From the NCBI GenBank assembly GCA_013697005.1, contig JACCXM010000278.1:1-33028 (forward strand): a stretch of DNA of 33,028 nucleotides, given 5' to 3'. Below the pieces are notes generated by a model. The model saw only the letters and a list, made by a program, of their open reading frames with translations, was not told where the DNA came from and did no database searches. Numbering within the stretch: the first letter of the stretch is position 1; each line of letters begins with the position of its first letter. Below are positions 8,077 through 17,406 of the stretch, piece by piece. The translations under genes and the position numbers were made by a program. The stretch is from Chloroflexia bacterium (GTDB taxonomy: Bacteria; Chloroflexota; Chloroflexia; Thermomicrobiales; UBA6265).

Positions 8077-9372
8077 GTGGCACGGGTGAAAATCGCCTAC
8101 GTCGGCGGGGGCAGCACGCGCGCGCCGGGCACGATGGCGTCGCTCATCGCCCAGGGCGAAAACTTCGCCGGCTCCGAGATCGTCCTCATCGACCTCGACG
8201 AGGATCGGCTGGCGCTGGTGCAAACGCTGGCCGCGAAAATGGCGCGCTGTCGCAATCTCGACCTGACGATCCGCGCTACCACCGATCGCCGCGCCGGGCT
8301 GACCGGCTGCGACGCCGTGCTCACCAGCTACCGCCCCGGTGGTTTTGCCGCCCGTATTCACGACGAGCGCATTCCCCTCAAACATGGCGTGATCGGGCAG
8401 GAGACTCAGGGACCGGGCGGGTTTTTCATGGCGCTGCGCTCGATCCAGGTGATGAAAGCGATCGTCGCCGATCTGGAGCGGGTGGCGCCAAAGGCGATGA
8501 TCGTCAATTACACCAATCCGGTGAATATCGTCGCCCAGGCGGTGACGACAAACACGTCGATTCCGTTCGTCTCTCTCTGCGAGGGACCGCTCATTTACCC
8601 TCACGAGGCGGTCGCCGCCGCTGGTCTCGACCCTGGAAAGCTGGACGCCCGCTCGATCGGGCTGAACCACGCGTCCTGGACCGTCCGCCACCAGTACGAC
8701 GGCGCAGACGTCATCCCGCTGCTTGCCGCCGCCTGGCCACGCGTCAAGGACGACCCTACCATACGGACGTCGACGCGGCGCATGCTCCAGATCGCAATTA
8801 CCCTCGGATCGCTACCCAGCGAGTACATGCAGTACTACTTTTTCACCGGCGAAGTGCTGGCCGCTCTCCAAGCCAAACCCACGACCCGCGCCGAGGACAT
8901 CTTCGCCTCGGTTCCCGACTACTGGGCGCATTACCGGCAGCAGGCGGAGCGCGCCTGTCCGGAGCTCGATCCCGCCCGGTCACGGGGCGGGATCAATGAG
9001 CTGGAACTGGCCATCGACGTCATGGATGCCATCTTCAATGACCGCAAGGAGCTGCTGCCGGTGAATGTGCCGAACCGCGGCGCCATCCCCGCTCTCCAGG
9101 ACGATCTGGTTGTCGAGACGGTCGGTTATGTCGATGCCGCCGGCATCGCCCCGCTTGCGTTGGGTCCCTTGCCAGCGCCAGTGGCGGGTCTGGTGAAGGC
9201 GCTCGCCGAGTATCAGACGTTGGCCGCCCAGGCTGCCTGGAGCGGAACCCGCCGCGAGGCGATCCAGGCGTTGCTGGCCAACCCACTGTGCACGTCGTTG
9301 CCGGTGACGGAAGCGATCTATGCCGAACTGGCCGCGGCGCACCGGGAGTTTCTCCCCGAACGGCTGTTATGA
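8077..9372 (+). CDS. GH4 family NAD-dependent glycosidase (6-phospho-glycosidase/alpha-galactosidase-like)
   Basis: VKIAYVGGGSTRAPGTMASLI...IVLIDLDEDRLALVQTLAAKM...QETQGPGGFFMALRSIQVMKAIVADLERVAPKAMIVNYTNPVNIV...IGLNHASW: GH4 hallmarks. GTG start. Confidence 0.85.
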   Translation: MARVKIAYVGGGSTRAPGTMASLIAQGENFAGSEIVLIDLDEDRLALVQTLAAKMARCRNLDLTIRATTDRRAGLTGCDAVLTSYRPGGFAARIHDERIPLKHGVIGQETQGPGGFFMALRSIQVMKAIVADLERVAPKAMIVNYTNPVNIVAQAVTTNTSIPFVSLCEGPLIYPHEAVAAAGLDPGKLDARSIGLNHASWTVRHQYDGADVIPLLAAAWPRVKDDPTIRTSTRRMLQIAITLGSLPSEYMQYYFFTGEVLAALQAKPTTRAEDIFASVPDYWAHYRQQAERACPELDPARSRGGINELELAIDVMDAIFNDRKELLPVNVPNRGAIPALQDDLVVETVGYVDAAGIAPLALGPLPAPVAGLVKALAEYQTLAAQAAWSGTRREAIQALLANPLCTSLPVTEAIYAELAAAHREFLPERLL

Positions 9373-10376
9373 GGGTTTCCGAACCGTCGCTCGTCCTTGG
9401 TGTCGACGGCGGCAACACCAAAACCATCGCCATCGTCGCCCGGTCCGACGGCACGATCGCCGGCGCGGGGCGCGCTGGGTGTGCCGATATCTACAACGCC
9501 GTTGACGAGGAGACCGCGATCGACGCCATCCGCATCGCGGTCGATGACGCGCTGCGGGCGGCGGGAGCCGCCTGCGCCGACATCCTGGCCGGCGCCTTCA
9601 GCGTGGCCGGCGCGGATTGGCCGGAAGACATCGCGCTGCTGGAAAACGCGGTGCGCGGGCTCGGATATGGCCAGAGCACCCAGGTCGTCAACGATGCCAT
9701 CGGCGCCCTGCGCGCCGGCACACCAGATGGTCTTGGCGTCGGAGTCACCTGCGGCACCGGCATCGCCATCGGCGCGCGCAACGCGGAAGGCAAGATCTGG
9801 TACTCCGGACACTGGCCAGTCGCCGCCGGCGGCGCCGAGTTGGGGTGGCGCGCGCTGCGTGCCGTCTACGAGGCGGAGCTCGGTCTGGCGCCACCAACGT
9901 CACTCAAAGCAGGAATGCTGGAGTATTTCGGGGTCGATTCGATTGAAGACGTTCTGCACCTCACCACCGCGCGGGGGAGAATCTGGGGAACGCCTCAGCA
10001 GGCACGGCTCGCCCCGGTCCTGCTCGATCAGGCGGCGCTCGGCGATGAGACCGCGCTCGACATCGTGCTGGATGCGGCCGCGCGCCACGCGGACGCGGCG
10101 CTCGCCGCCGCCGGAGCGGTCGGTTTGCGGCAGAGCTCGTTTCGCCTGGTCTTGAGCGGAGGTGTGCTGCGCCATCCGTCCGGTCTGCTGGAAGGCTCCA
10201 TCCGCACCCGGGTCGAAGAGCTGGCCCCGGCGGTCGAAACCGTCCACGACCCACCGGAGCCAGTCATCGGCGCGGTGCTGCTGGCGATGGACCTGACAGA
10301 GCGCAAAGGTGGCCCCCAGTCACTCGCGCGGTTGCTGGCGACCCTCCCCGGTCCAGACCTCTTCACAACGGGCTGA
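9369..10376 (+). CDS. BadF/BadG/BcrA/BcrD-type ATPase, N-acetylglucosamine kinase-like
   Basis: [36 protein letters not shown]...[33 protein letters not shown]...GGAELGW; ATGA overlap with the GH4 gene. Confidence 0.85.
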   Translation: MRVSEPSLVLGVDGGNTKTIAIVARSDGTIAGAGRAGCADIYNAVDEETAIDAIRIAVDDALRAAGAACADILAGAFSVAGADWPEDIALLENAVRGLGYGQSTQVVNDAIGALRAGTPDGLGVGVTCGTGIAIGARNAEGKIWYSGHWPVAAGGAELGWRALRAVYEAELGLAPPTSLKAGMLEYFGVDSIEDVLHLTTARGRIWGTPQQARLAPVLLDQAALGDETALDIVLDAAARHADAALAAAGAVGLRQSSFRLVLSGGVLRHPSGLLEGSIRTRVEELAPAVETVHDPPEPVIGAVLLAMDLTERKGGPQSLARLLATLPGPDLFTTG

Positions 10377-10501
10377 GCGTCACCGCGCGTCATCTGGGCG
10401 GCGGGGTTTCTGGTACCTTGAGCGCATCTGCCGCGAGAAGGATCTCGCCGGCCCGCCCTGCGGCGGTACGCCAACCGCCCAATCGAGGAGGTCAATCCGC
10501 G

Positions 10502-11140
10502 ATGCCTTTCGAGCTTCCCCCGTTGCCATACGCCTACGATGCTTTGACACCCTATATCGACGAAGAGACGATGCACCTGCATCACGACAAGCACCACCAG
10601 GCCTACGTCAACAACCTCAACGCCGCCGTCGAAGGCACGTCCTTTTCCAACATGAGCATCGACGAGTTGGTCCGAAATCTGAGCATGGTGCCCGACGACA
10701 AACGGACGGCGGTCCGCAACAACGGCGGCGGTCACTACAACCACTCCATGTTTTGGGAGATCATGCGCTCGGGCGGTGGCGGCGCGCCGCAGGGGCAGAT
10801 CGCGGGAGCGATCGACGATGCCTTCGGCGGTTTCGATGCTCTGAAGGAAGCGTTCAACAAAGCCGGCGTCGGCCGTTTCGGCTCCGGATGGGCCTGGGTG
10901 ATCATCGGTTCGGACGGCAAACTGGCGGTGGTCTCGACCCCGAACCAGGACAACCCGCTCATGACCGGGCTGGTGGAGACGACCGGTTACCCCGTGTTCG
11001 GCAACGATGTCTGGGAGCACGCCTACTATCTCAAGTACCAGAACCGTCGCCCCGAGTACCTCGAAGCCTGGTGGAACACCGTCAATTGGGACGCCATCAA
11101 CGAGCGCTACAACAGTGGTCTCACCGGCATGGGCGGCTAG
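10502..11140 (+). CDS. sodA: Superoxide dismutase (Fe/Mn)
   Basis: [45 protein letters not shown]...[14 protein letters not shown]...GSGWAWVI...[37 protein letters not shown] upstream. Confidence 0.97.
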   Translation: MPFELPPLPYAYDALTPYIDEETMHLHHDKHHQAYVNNLNAAVEGTSFSNMSIDELVRNLSMVPDDKRTAVRNNGGGHYNHSMFWEIMRSGGGGAPQGQIAGAIDDAFGGFDALKEAFNKAGVGRFGSGWAWVIIGSDGKLAVVSTPNQDNPLMTGLVETTGYPVFGNDVWEHAYYLKYQNRRPEYLEAWWNTVNWDAINERYNSGLTGMGG

Positions 11141-11146
11141 CCGCTT

Positions 11147-11274
11147 TCACGAGGGTCATAGGGTCATAGGTCCGGGCTTCGGTCTAGGGTCCGTTTCTCG
11201 ATACGTCAACCGCGACTGACGGTCGGACCGTACCGGAAACTCCCTATCGCCCCATCACCCCATCACCCTCGTAC
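11147..11274. repeat. Inverted repeat with 8-bp-unit arms, same family as 5861-6017, between convergent genes
   Basis: Left TCACGAGGGTCATAGGGTCATAGG (11147-11170); right TCCCTATCGCCCCATCACCCCATCACCCTCGTACC (about 11241-11274). Confidence 0.8.
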
Positions 11275-11778
11275 CTTGGCGCGTTGCCGCCAGCGGCCCC
11301 GGAACGCGGGCTGCTCCTCGCGCTGTCCCATGGGAACACCCGCCTCCTCGATCATCGGCTGGAGCGTCGCAATCTGCGACGCCAGCCGGCTGGCGATGGT
11401 TTTGGCAAGAGGACGATCGAGACGCCCCAGCGGCGCGGATTCGAAAAGGTGCCCCCAGGAGGCCGTCCACCGCTCCAGCTCGACGTGGGGACCGAGGTGG
11501 TGCTTGATCTCCACGATCCGCGTATCGAAGTACGCGAGGTAGGCCAGGGTGCTGGCTGGACCGTCCTCGAAATGCAACCCGATCTCGATGCGGCCCCGCA
11601 CGCCGTCGGTCCAGACTTCGAAGTGGATGCGGTCGTTGCCGTAGTCGATTTTGAGCAGCATCGCGTTCGCACGATGGCGGAAATCCGCGAGTTCAGACGG
11701 CAACGCGGACCGCGCTTCGCTCACGATCGCGGCGAAAAAATCCCTTCGGTTGAGATTGCTCGCGCTGCGGTGGCTCAT
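11263..11778 (-). CDS. Hypothetical protein
   Basis: MSHRSASNLNRRDFFAAIVSEARSALPSELADFRHRANAMLLKIDYGNDRIHFEVWTDGVRGRIEIGLHFEDGPASTLAYLAYFDTRIVEIKHHLGPHVELERW...; natural composition; alternative TTG start at 11805; stop lies in a repeat arm. Confidence 0.7.
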   Translation of the reverse strand: MSHRSASNLNRRDFFAAIVSEARSALPSELADFRHRANAMLLKIDYGNDRIHFEVWTDGVRGRIEIGLHFEDGPASTLAYLAYFDTRIVEIKHHLGPHVELERWTASWGHLFESAPLGRLDRPLAKTIASRLASQIATLQPMIEEAGVPMGQREEQPAFRGRWRQRAKVRG

Positions 11779-11885
11779 GCTGGCACGCACCCTGCGATTG
11801 TCCAAGCCGTGAGTGTAGCGACACGTCAGACGCGGTCCCAGCCGATGCCTGATGATCCGGTGCAGCGCCGGAGTACACTACCTCC

Positions 11886-12119
11886 ATGGCAAACCCGGTC
11901 CGCGTCGTTCACGGACATGAAGCGCGGCTTTCTCCGATCGCGTTGGAGCGAATGATGTCGCCGACCTCCTCCCCACCCAGGACATTGGGTGACAAGCTCT
12001 CCGATCTTCTCGATCGTCTCATCGGCGGTCTGACTCAACCCCTCCGTCCCATCCCGGCTCCGGTGCCGGTTCCGATACGTCGCCCGGACGCGGCGCGGGC
12101 GCCCCGAACCCGGCGCTAG
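11886..12119 (+). CDS. Small hypothetical protein
   Basis: 77 aa MANPVRVVHGHEARLSPIALERMMSPTSSPPRTLGDKLSDLLDRLIGGLTQPLRPIPAPVPVPIRRPDAARAPRTRR in an otherwise empty interval; no homology recognised. Confidence 0.35.
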   Translation: MANPVRVVHGHEARLSPIALERMMSPTSSPPRTLGDKLSDLLDRLIGGLTQPLRPIPAPVPVPIRRPDAARAPRTRR

Positions 12120-12294
12120 CCTCGACCACAACTCCTTTCGCGTGGCGATGCGCGCGGTTCATTCCCGTTGCGTGTAACATTTCTGGCGCCACGCACGCCC
12201 AGAGCGCGTGCCGTGGCATTGCGTGTGTCCGATCGTTGACGACCACGATCGAGACGCCGCCTGTGATTCGTGTGAGCGCTAGCGCGAGGGACGT

Positions 12295-13470
12295 ATGGAA
12301 GGCGAGACGGCGGGCGCGCTGATAGTGGGCGTGCCACGGGAGTCTGCTCCCGGCGAGCAGCGCGTGGCGATGACACCCGACACCGTGAAACGGCTCACCG
12401 CCACTGGCGTCGTCGTCCGGGTCGAGCATGACGCCGGTTTGGCCTCCGGGCACAACGACGACGCCTATGTCGCCTCCGGCGCCACCATCGTTCCCGATCC
12501 CGGGCCGGTGTACGAGGCGCAGGTCGTGATCAAAGTGCAGAAGCCGGATACGACAGAAGCGGCCCTGCTCACCCCCGGCACGACCCTGATCGCGCTGCTG
12601 CAGCCGATGACTAACACGGAGCTGATGCGCGAATTCGCGGGCCGGGATATCACCTCGTTCAGCATGGACGCCATCCCGCGCACCACCCGCGCCCAGTCGA
12701 TGGACGTCCTCTCCTCGCAAGCAACCGTCGCCGGCTACAAGGCGGTCCTGATGGCTGCCGCCACGTTGCCCCGCTTCTTTCCCATGCTCACCACCGCGGC
12801 CGGTTCGATCGTTCCGGCCAAAGTGCTCATCGTCGGCGCTGGTGTGGCCGGTTTGCAGGCCATCGCCACCGCCCGCCGCCTGGGGGCGGTCGTCGAGGCT
12901 TACGACACCCGGCCAGTGGTCAAGGAGCAGGTCGAAAGCCTCGGCGCGAAGTTCGTCGATATCCCGGTCGACACCAGCGATGCCCAGACGGCTGGGGGAT
13001 ACGCCAAAGAGCTCTCGGCGGAGACCCTGCGCAAACAGCAGGAAGTGCTCGCCGATCACGCCGCGAAATCAGACGTCGTCATCACCACCGCGGCAATACC
13101 GGGCCGACCCGCGCCCCGTCTGATTTCCAGGGAAACCGTCGAGCGCATGCGGCCGGGATCGGTCATCGTCGATCTCGCCGCGGAGACGGGCGGCAATGTC
13201 GAGCTGACCCAGGCCGGCGAGAACGTGGAACACAACGGCGTCACCATCATGGGCCAATTGAACCTACCGAGCACCATGCCGGTTCACGCCAGTCAGATGT
13301 ACGCCAAGAACATCCAGAATCTGCTCGATCTGCTGATCAAAGACGGCAAATTCGATCCCGACTATGAGGATGAGATCGTCAAGGGCACGGTCATCACCCG
13401 GCAGGGCGAAATTGTTCACGAAATGACCCGGCAGCGAATGGCAGAGGCGGCCGAGCCTTCGCGACAGTGA
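12295..13470 (+). CDS. pntAA: NAD(P) transhydrogenase subunit alpha part 1
   Basis: IVGVPRESAPGEQRVAMTPDTVKRL...VLIVGAGVAGLQAIATARRLGAVVEAYDTRPVVKEQVESLGAKF...MRPGSVIVDLAAETGGNVELT. Confidence 0.95.
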   Translation: MEGETAGALIVGVPRESAPGEQRVAMTPDTVKRLTATGVVVRVEHDAGLASGHNDDAYVASGATIVPDPGPVYEAQVVIKVQKPDTTEAALLTPGTTLIALLQPMTNTELMREFAGRDITSFSMDAIPRTTRAQSMDVLSSQATVAGYKAVLMAAATLPRFFPMLTTAAGSIVPAKVLIVGAGVAGLQAIATARRLGAVVEAYDTRPVVKEQVESLGAKFVDIPVDTSDAQTAGGYAKELSAETLRKQQEVLADHAAKSDVVITTAAIPGRPAPRLISRETVERMRPGSVIVDLAAETGGNVELTQAGENVEHNGVTIMGQLNLPSTMPVHASQMYAKNIQNLLDLLIKDGKFDPDYEDEIVKGTVITRQGEIVHEMTRQRMAEAAEPSRQ

Positions 13471-13507
13471 CCGATACGTTCCCGGAATGGAGGATGGAAG
13501 GGGTACG

Positions 13508-13918
13508 ATGCTAGCGCCGATACCGGGTTTCTTGTTCTTTCTGATGCAGGTGACCACTGACTCGTTGCAGACGACATTGAGCGACAACGCGACGGTGCTG
13601 TTGCTCACTGTCTATGTCCTGCTGCTCGCGATTTTTCTCGGCTTCGAGTTGATCGGGCGGGTGCCGGCCACCCTGCACACCCCACTCATGTCCGGCACCA
13701 ACGCCATCCACGGCATCGTCGTGCTTGGCGCGATGATCATCCTGGGCAGCATCGAGGGCTCCTCGCTGACTGACACCGTGCTCAAGATTCTCGCCTTCAT
13801 CGCGGTCGTCCTCGGTTCCGCCAACGTCTTTGGTGGCTTCGTCGTCACCGACCGTATGTTGGAAATGTTCAAGCGCAAACCCGTCGCGCGGAAGAGCCCT
13901 GGGGCGGGAGGCCAGTAA
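13508..13918 (+). CDS. pntAB: NAD(P) transhydrogenase subunit alpha part 2
   Basis: TVYVLLLAIFLGFELIGRVPATLHTPLMSGTNAIHGIVVLGAMIILGS...VLGSANVFGGFVVTDRMLEMFKRK; GGAAGGGG SD favours 13508 over 13487. Confidence 0.93.
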   Translation: MLAPIPGFLFFLMQVTTDSLQTTLSDNATVLLLTVYVLLLAIFLGFELIGRVPATLHTPLMSGTNAIHGIVVLGAMIILGSIEGSSLTDTVLKILAFIAVVLGSANVFGGFVVTDRMLEMFKRKPVARKSPGAGGQ

Positions 13919-15330
13919 TGGACTGGATTATGGATAACCGCGTCGAACTGATCAATATCGCCTATCTGATTGCGGCGGTCTGTTTCATCGTCGGGCTCAA
14001 ACTGCTCAGCTCCCCGGCCACCGCGCGGCGGGGCAATCAGATCGCCGCCCTCGGCATGGCGATCGCGGTTGTCGCGACGCTGTTCATGCCGGGGATGCAG
14101 AATATCTGGTTGATCCTGGTTGGTCTCGTCATCGGCGCGGTGCTAGCGACGTTCCCGGCGCGCTCGGTCAAGATGACGGCCATGCCGCAGATGGTGGCCA
14201 TCTTCAACGGCATGGGCGGCGCGACGGCGGCGCTCGTCTCGCTGGTCGAGTTCCAACACCGGGCCAATGTCGGCCGTGGCGAAATCGTCTCGATCGTGCT
14301 CGGCCTGATCATCGGCTCCATCTCATTCGCCGGCAGCATGATCGCCTTTGGCAAGCTGCAGGAGCTTATCTCCGGCCGCGCCATCTCATATCCGAATCAG
14401 CGCCAGGTCAACGCCATCATCGGCGTAGCGGTAGTGGCCCTCGGCATCCTCCTCGTCGTGCTCGGCCAGGCCGGGGTGAGCTACCTCCTGATCGTCGTGC
14501 TCTTTCTGACCGCGCTGGTGCTCGGGGCCGCGGTCGTGCTGCCGATCGGTGGCGCGGACATGCCCGTCGTCATCGCCGTGCTCAACTCGATGACCGGTGT
14601 CGCGGCGGCGCTGACAGGGTTCGTGCTCAATAACCAGGCCCTCATCATCGCCGGTATCCTCGTCGGCGCTTCCGGGGCGTTCCTGACCCTGCTCATGGCG
14701 CGCGCGATGAACCGCTCGGTGAGCAATGTGCTCTTCGGCGCCTGGGGCGCCGCCGCGGTGGGCGCCGGCAGCGCCGCCGCGGGCGCGGCGCCGGAGCTAC
14801 CCATGCGCGAGGCGACACCAGAGGACGCCGCGGTCCCCCTCGCCTACGCGGAGAAGGTGATCATCGTGCCCGGCTACGGTCTGGCGGTGGCCCAGGCGCA
14901 ACACGCGGTCCGCGAATTGGCGGAGACCTTGCAGGATCGCGGTGTGAATGTGCGCTATGCCATCCACCCCGTGGCCGGCCGCATGCCCGGTCACATGAAC
15001 GTGCTCCTCGCCGAGGCGAACGTCCCCTATGACGAGCTCTTCGAGATGGAGCAGATCAACGAGGACTTCGCCAATACCGACGTCGCGATCGTCGTCGGCG
15101 CCAACGACGTCACCAACCCCGCGGCGCGCGACGATCCGGGGAGTCCGATTTACGGTATGCCGATTCTGAACGTCGACCAAGCCAAGCAGGTGTACGTCCT
15201 CAAGCGCGGCCGTGGCGCCGGATTCGCTGGGATCGAAAACATGCTCTTCCACGATGCAAAAACGGCGATGCTCTTCGGTGACGCCAAGGAATCGTTGAGC
15301 AAGCTCAACTCCGCGGTCAGGGACGCATAG
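13918..15330 (+). CDS. pntB: NAD(P) transhydrogenase subunit beta
   Basis: LLSSPATARRGNQIAALGMAIAVVATLF...MPQMVAIFNGMGGATAALVSLVEF...KVIIVPGYGLAVAQAQHAVRELAETL...VNVRYAIHPVAGRMPGHMNVLLAEANVPYDELFEMEQINEDFANTDVAIVVGANDVTNPAA. Confidence 0.97.
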   Translation: MDWIMDNRVELINIAYLIAAVCFIVGLKLLSSPATARRGNQIAALGMAIAVVATLFMPGMQNIWLILVGLVIGAVLATFPARSVKMTAMPQMVAIFNGMGGATAALVSLVEFQHRANVGRGEIVSIVLGLIIGSISFAGSMIAFGKLQELISGRAISYPNQRQVNAIIGVAVVALGILLVVLGQAGVSYLLIVVLFLTALVLGAAVVLPIGGADMPVVIAVLNSMTGVAAALTGFVLNNQALIIAGILVGASGAFLTLLMARAMNRSVSNVLFGAWGAAAVGAGSAAAGAAPELPMREATPEDAAVPLAYAEKVIIVPGYGLAVAQAQHAVRELAETLQDRGVNVRYAIHPVAGRMPGHMNVLLAEANVPYDELFEMEQINEDFANTDVAIVVGANDVTNPAARDDPGSPIYGMPILNVDQAKQVYVLKRGRGAGFAGIENMLFHDAKTAMLFGDAKESLSKLNSAVRDA

Positions 15331-15339
15331 TTCAGCGAG

Positions 15340-15449
15340 CCGACAGTCGACAGTCGACAGTGGAATCGAGATTGGTGGCGTCCCCTCTGACGATGTCACC
15401 CATGGCGCCACACGCGGCCCACACCGACTGACGGCTGACGACTGGAGAC
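15340..15449. repeat. Heptamer tandem arms (CGACAGT x3 / CTGACGR) in imperfect inverted arrangement
   Basis: Left CCGACAGTCGACAGTCGACAGTGG; right CACCGACTGACGGCTGACGACTGGAGACT. Confidence 0.6.
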
Positions 15450-15454
15450 TAACG

Positions 15455-15877
15455 ATGTCCACCGAAGCGAACAAAACCCTCATCCGCGAGTTCTTCGAGC
15501 AGGTCTGGAATCAGGCCGATGAAGCGGCGATCGATCGCTTCATCGCCGAAGACGCCGGGGGCAACGACCCCGATTTCGGGTTGGGCCGCGAAGGATTCCG
15601 GCGCCAGTGGCGAAAATGGCAAGACGCGTTTGCCGATCTCCATTTCGAGATCGAGGAAATGATTGCCGAGGGCGATACCGTGGTCGCCCGGTGGACCCTG
15701 ACCGGCACGCACCGCGGTCCGTTTCTGGGAATTGCTCCCACCGGGCGCACCATACGGGTCGGCGGCATGAGTCTGGACCACCTTCAGGATGGCATCCTCG
15801 TTGCCGGTTTCGACGGCTGGGACAATCTCGGTCTGCGCCAGCAACTTGGGGTTATCCCAAGCGATCCCGACAAGTAA
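15455..15877 (+). CDS. SnoaL-like / ester cyclase family protein (NTF2-like fold)
   Basis: NKTLIREFFEQVWNQADEAAIDRFIAEDAGG...EGFRRQWRKWQDAFADLHFEIEEMIAEGDTVVARWTLTGTHRGPFLGIAPTGRTIRVGGMSLDHLQDGILV. Confidence 0.85.
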   Translation: MSTEANKTLIREFFEQVWNQADEAAIDRFIAEDAGGNDPDFGLGREGFRRQWRKWQDAFADLHFEIEEMIAEGDTVVARWTLTGTHRGPFLGIAPTGRTIRVGGMSLDHLQDGILVAGFDGWDNLGLRQQLGVIPSDPDK

Positions 15878-15909
15878 TTCAGATTTCGCGCCGCGGCACG
15901 GGAATCGTG

Positions 15910-16830
15910 TCAGATCCCCCCTGCCGCCACCCGGCCGAGCGCGGTGATCCCCAAGATGTCGTCCAGGTCGTCGACCCACTGCAACATGATCCCCTGCACG
16001 CCCGCGGCTTCCCACGCTCGCAGTTGATCCGGGATTTCGGCGGCGGTGCCGACGATTTGTCCGGCCGCGCGTAGCTCGTCGGCGTTTTCTCCGGCCAGCC
16101 GTTCGGCGAGCTGATGCTCGTCCCGGCCGAAAATGATCCTAGTCATCAACGTCCGCCGCACCTCCGCCGGTTGGCGTCCTTCCTCACGCAGCAGGTCGTC
16201 GAGCAGCTGATTGCGCGCGCGAAACGTGTCGTGATCGATGTAGACCCCGTTCCATTCGTCCGCATAGCGGGCGGCCAGCGGCAAGGTGCGGCGGGGCCCA
16301 TTGCCTCCGACGACGATCGGTAGCATTCCCTGGCTGATGGGATTCGGCACGATTTCCGCGTCTTTCAGCGTGTAGAACTTGCCGGAATACGACACGGGTC
16401 CCACCGTGCGTGCCAATCGGGTCGCAATTTCCAGGGCCTCGGTGAAGCGCTGGAAGCGGTCGTCTATCCCGAGCAGGTCGAATCCCCACTCGTCATGCTC
16501 GCGCTCGTTCCAGCCGGCTCCCAACCCCAGCCGCAACCGTCCCGGGGCCAGCGCGTGAATGGCCGCGGCCTGCCACACGGCAATCCGCGGATCGCGGAAC
16601 GATACCGGCGCCACCACCGGCCCCAGCGAGATGCGCGCGGTGTTGGCCGCCGCCCAAGTCAGCGACGTCCAGAGCTCCAGCGCGTCGAGGTGCGGCCCCT
16701 CCGGGTCCGTAAAGTGATCCGAGCGATACAACCCGGCGTATCCCGCCTCCTCCACCGCCAACGCAATGCGCTGCCACCGCGGCCAGGTGACACCCTGCTG
16801 ACCTTCGATCATCAACCCAACGTCGATCAC
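15910..16830 (-). CDS. LLM class (F420-dependent-type) oxidoreductase
   Basis: DVGLMIEGQQGVTWPRWQRIALAVEEAGYAGLYRSDHF...LELWTSLTWAAANTARISLGPVVAPVSFRDPRIAVWQAAAIHALAPGRLRLGLGAGWNEREHDEWGFD. Confidence 0.9.
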   Translation of the reverse strand: MIDVGLMIEGQQGVTWPRWQRIALAVEEAGYAGLYRSDHFTDPEGPHLDALELWTSLTWAAANTARISLGPVVAPVSFRDPRIAVWQAAAIHALAPGRLRLGLGAGWNEREHDEWGFDLLGIDDRFQRFTEALEIATRLARTVGPVSYSGKFYTLKDAEIVPNPISQGMLPIVVGGNGPRRTLPLAARYADEWNGVYIDHDTFRARNQLLDDLLREEGRQPAEVRRTLMTRIIFGRDEHQLAERLAGENADELRAAGQIVGTAAEIPDQLRAWEAAGVQGIMLQWVDDLDDILGITALGRVAAGGI

Positions 16831-16852
16831 CCCATCACCCCGTCACTCGTAC
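16825..16852. repeat. Single arm of the 8-bp-unit repeat between apt and the LLM gene
   Basis: GATCACCCCATCACCCCGTCACTCGTAC; apt stop and LLM GTG start both lie in it. Confidence 0.65.
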
Positions 16853-17406
16853 TTCAACAGGCTCGTCACCGGATAGTCCGCCAGTTTCTCACGCCCACGT
16901 AGCCCCACCAGCTCGATGAGCACCGCGATACCGGCGACCTCCCCGCCCAGGCGCTCGACCAACTCCGCGGCGGCGGCCGCCGTCCCACCGGTCGCCAGCA
17001 CGTCGTCGATGATGAGCACCCGTTCTCCGGGTAGGATCGCGTCAGTATGCATCTCGACCGTGTTGGCGCCGTACTCCAGGGCATAGTCGGCGCGCACGGT
17101 GGCCCGTGGCAACCGGCCCAGCTTGCGCACCAGCACCAGTCCCACCCCGAGCGCATACGCGACCGGCGCCCCCAGGATGAAACCCCGGCTCTCGATGCCG
17201 ACCACCGAATCGATGTTTGGATACGCTCTGGCCAGAGCGTCGACCGCGGTTCGCAACGCCTGACCATTGCCCAGCAGGGGGGTAATGTCACGGAAGAGGA
17301 TCCCCGCTTGCGGGAAATCGGGCACATCACGCACCAGTGGCTTCAACCCGAGCGCATCGCCCTTGTCCTGCCCCCCGTCTGCCTCCGTCACCACCCCGCA
17401 CCTCAC
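16843..17406 (-). CDS. apt: Adenine phosphoribosyltransferase
   Basis: LVRDVPDFPQAGILFRDITPLLGNGQALRTAVDALARAYPNIDSVVGIESRGFILGAPVAYALGVGLVLVRKLGRLPRATVRADYALEYGANTVEMHTDAILPGERVLIIDDVLATGGTAAAAAELVERLGGEVAG. Start uncertain. Confidence 0.95.
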   Translation of the reverse strand: MRCGVVTEADGGQDKGDALGLKPLVRDVPDFPQAGILFRDITPLLGNGQALRTAVDALARAYPNIDSVVGIESRGFILGAPVAYALGVGLVLVRKLGRLPRATVRADYALEYGANTVEMHTDAILPGERVLIIDDVLATGGTAAAAAELVERLGGEVAGIAVLIELVGLRGREKLADYPVTSLLKYE

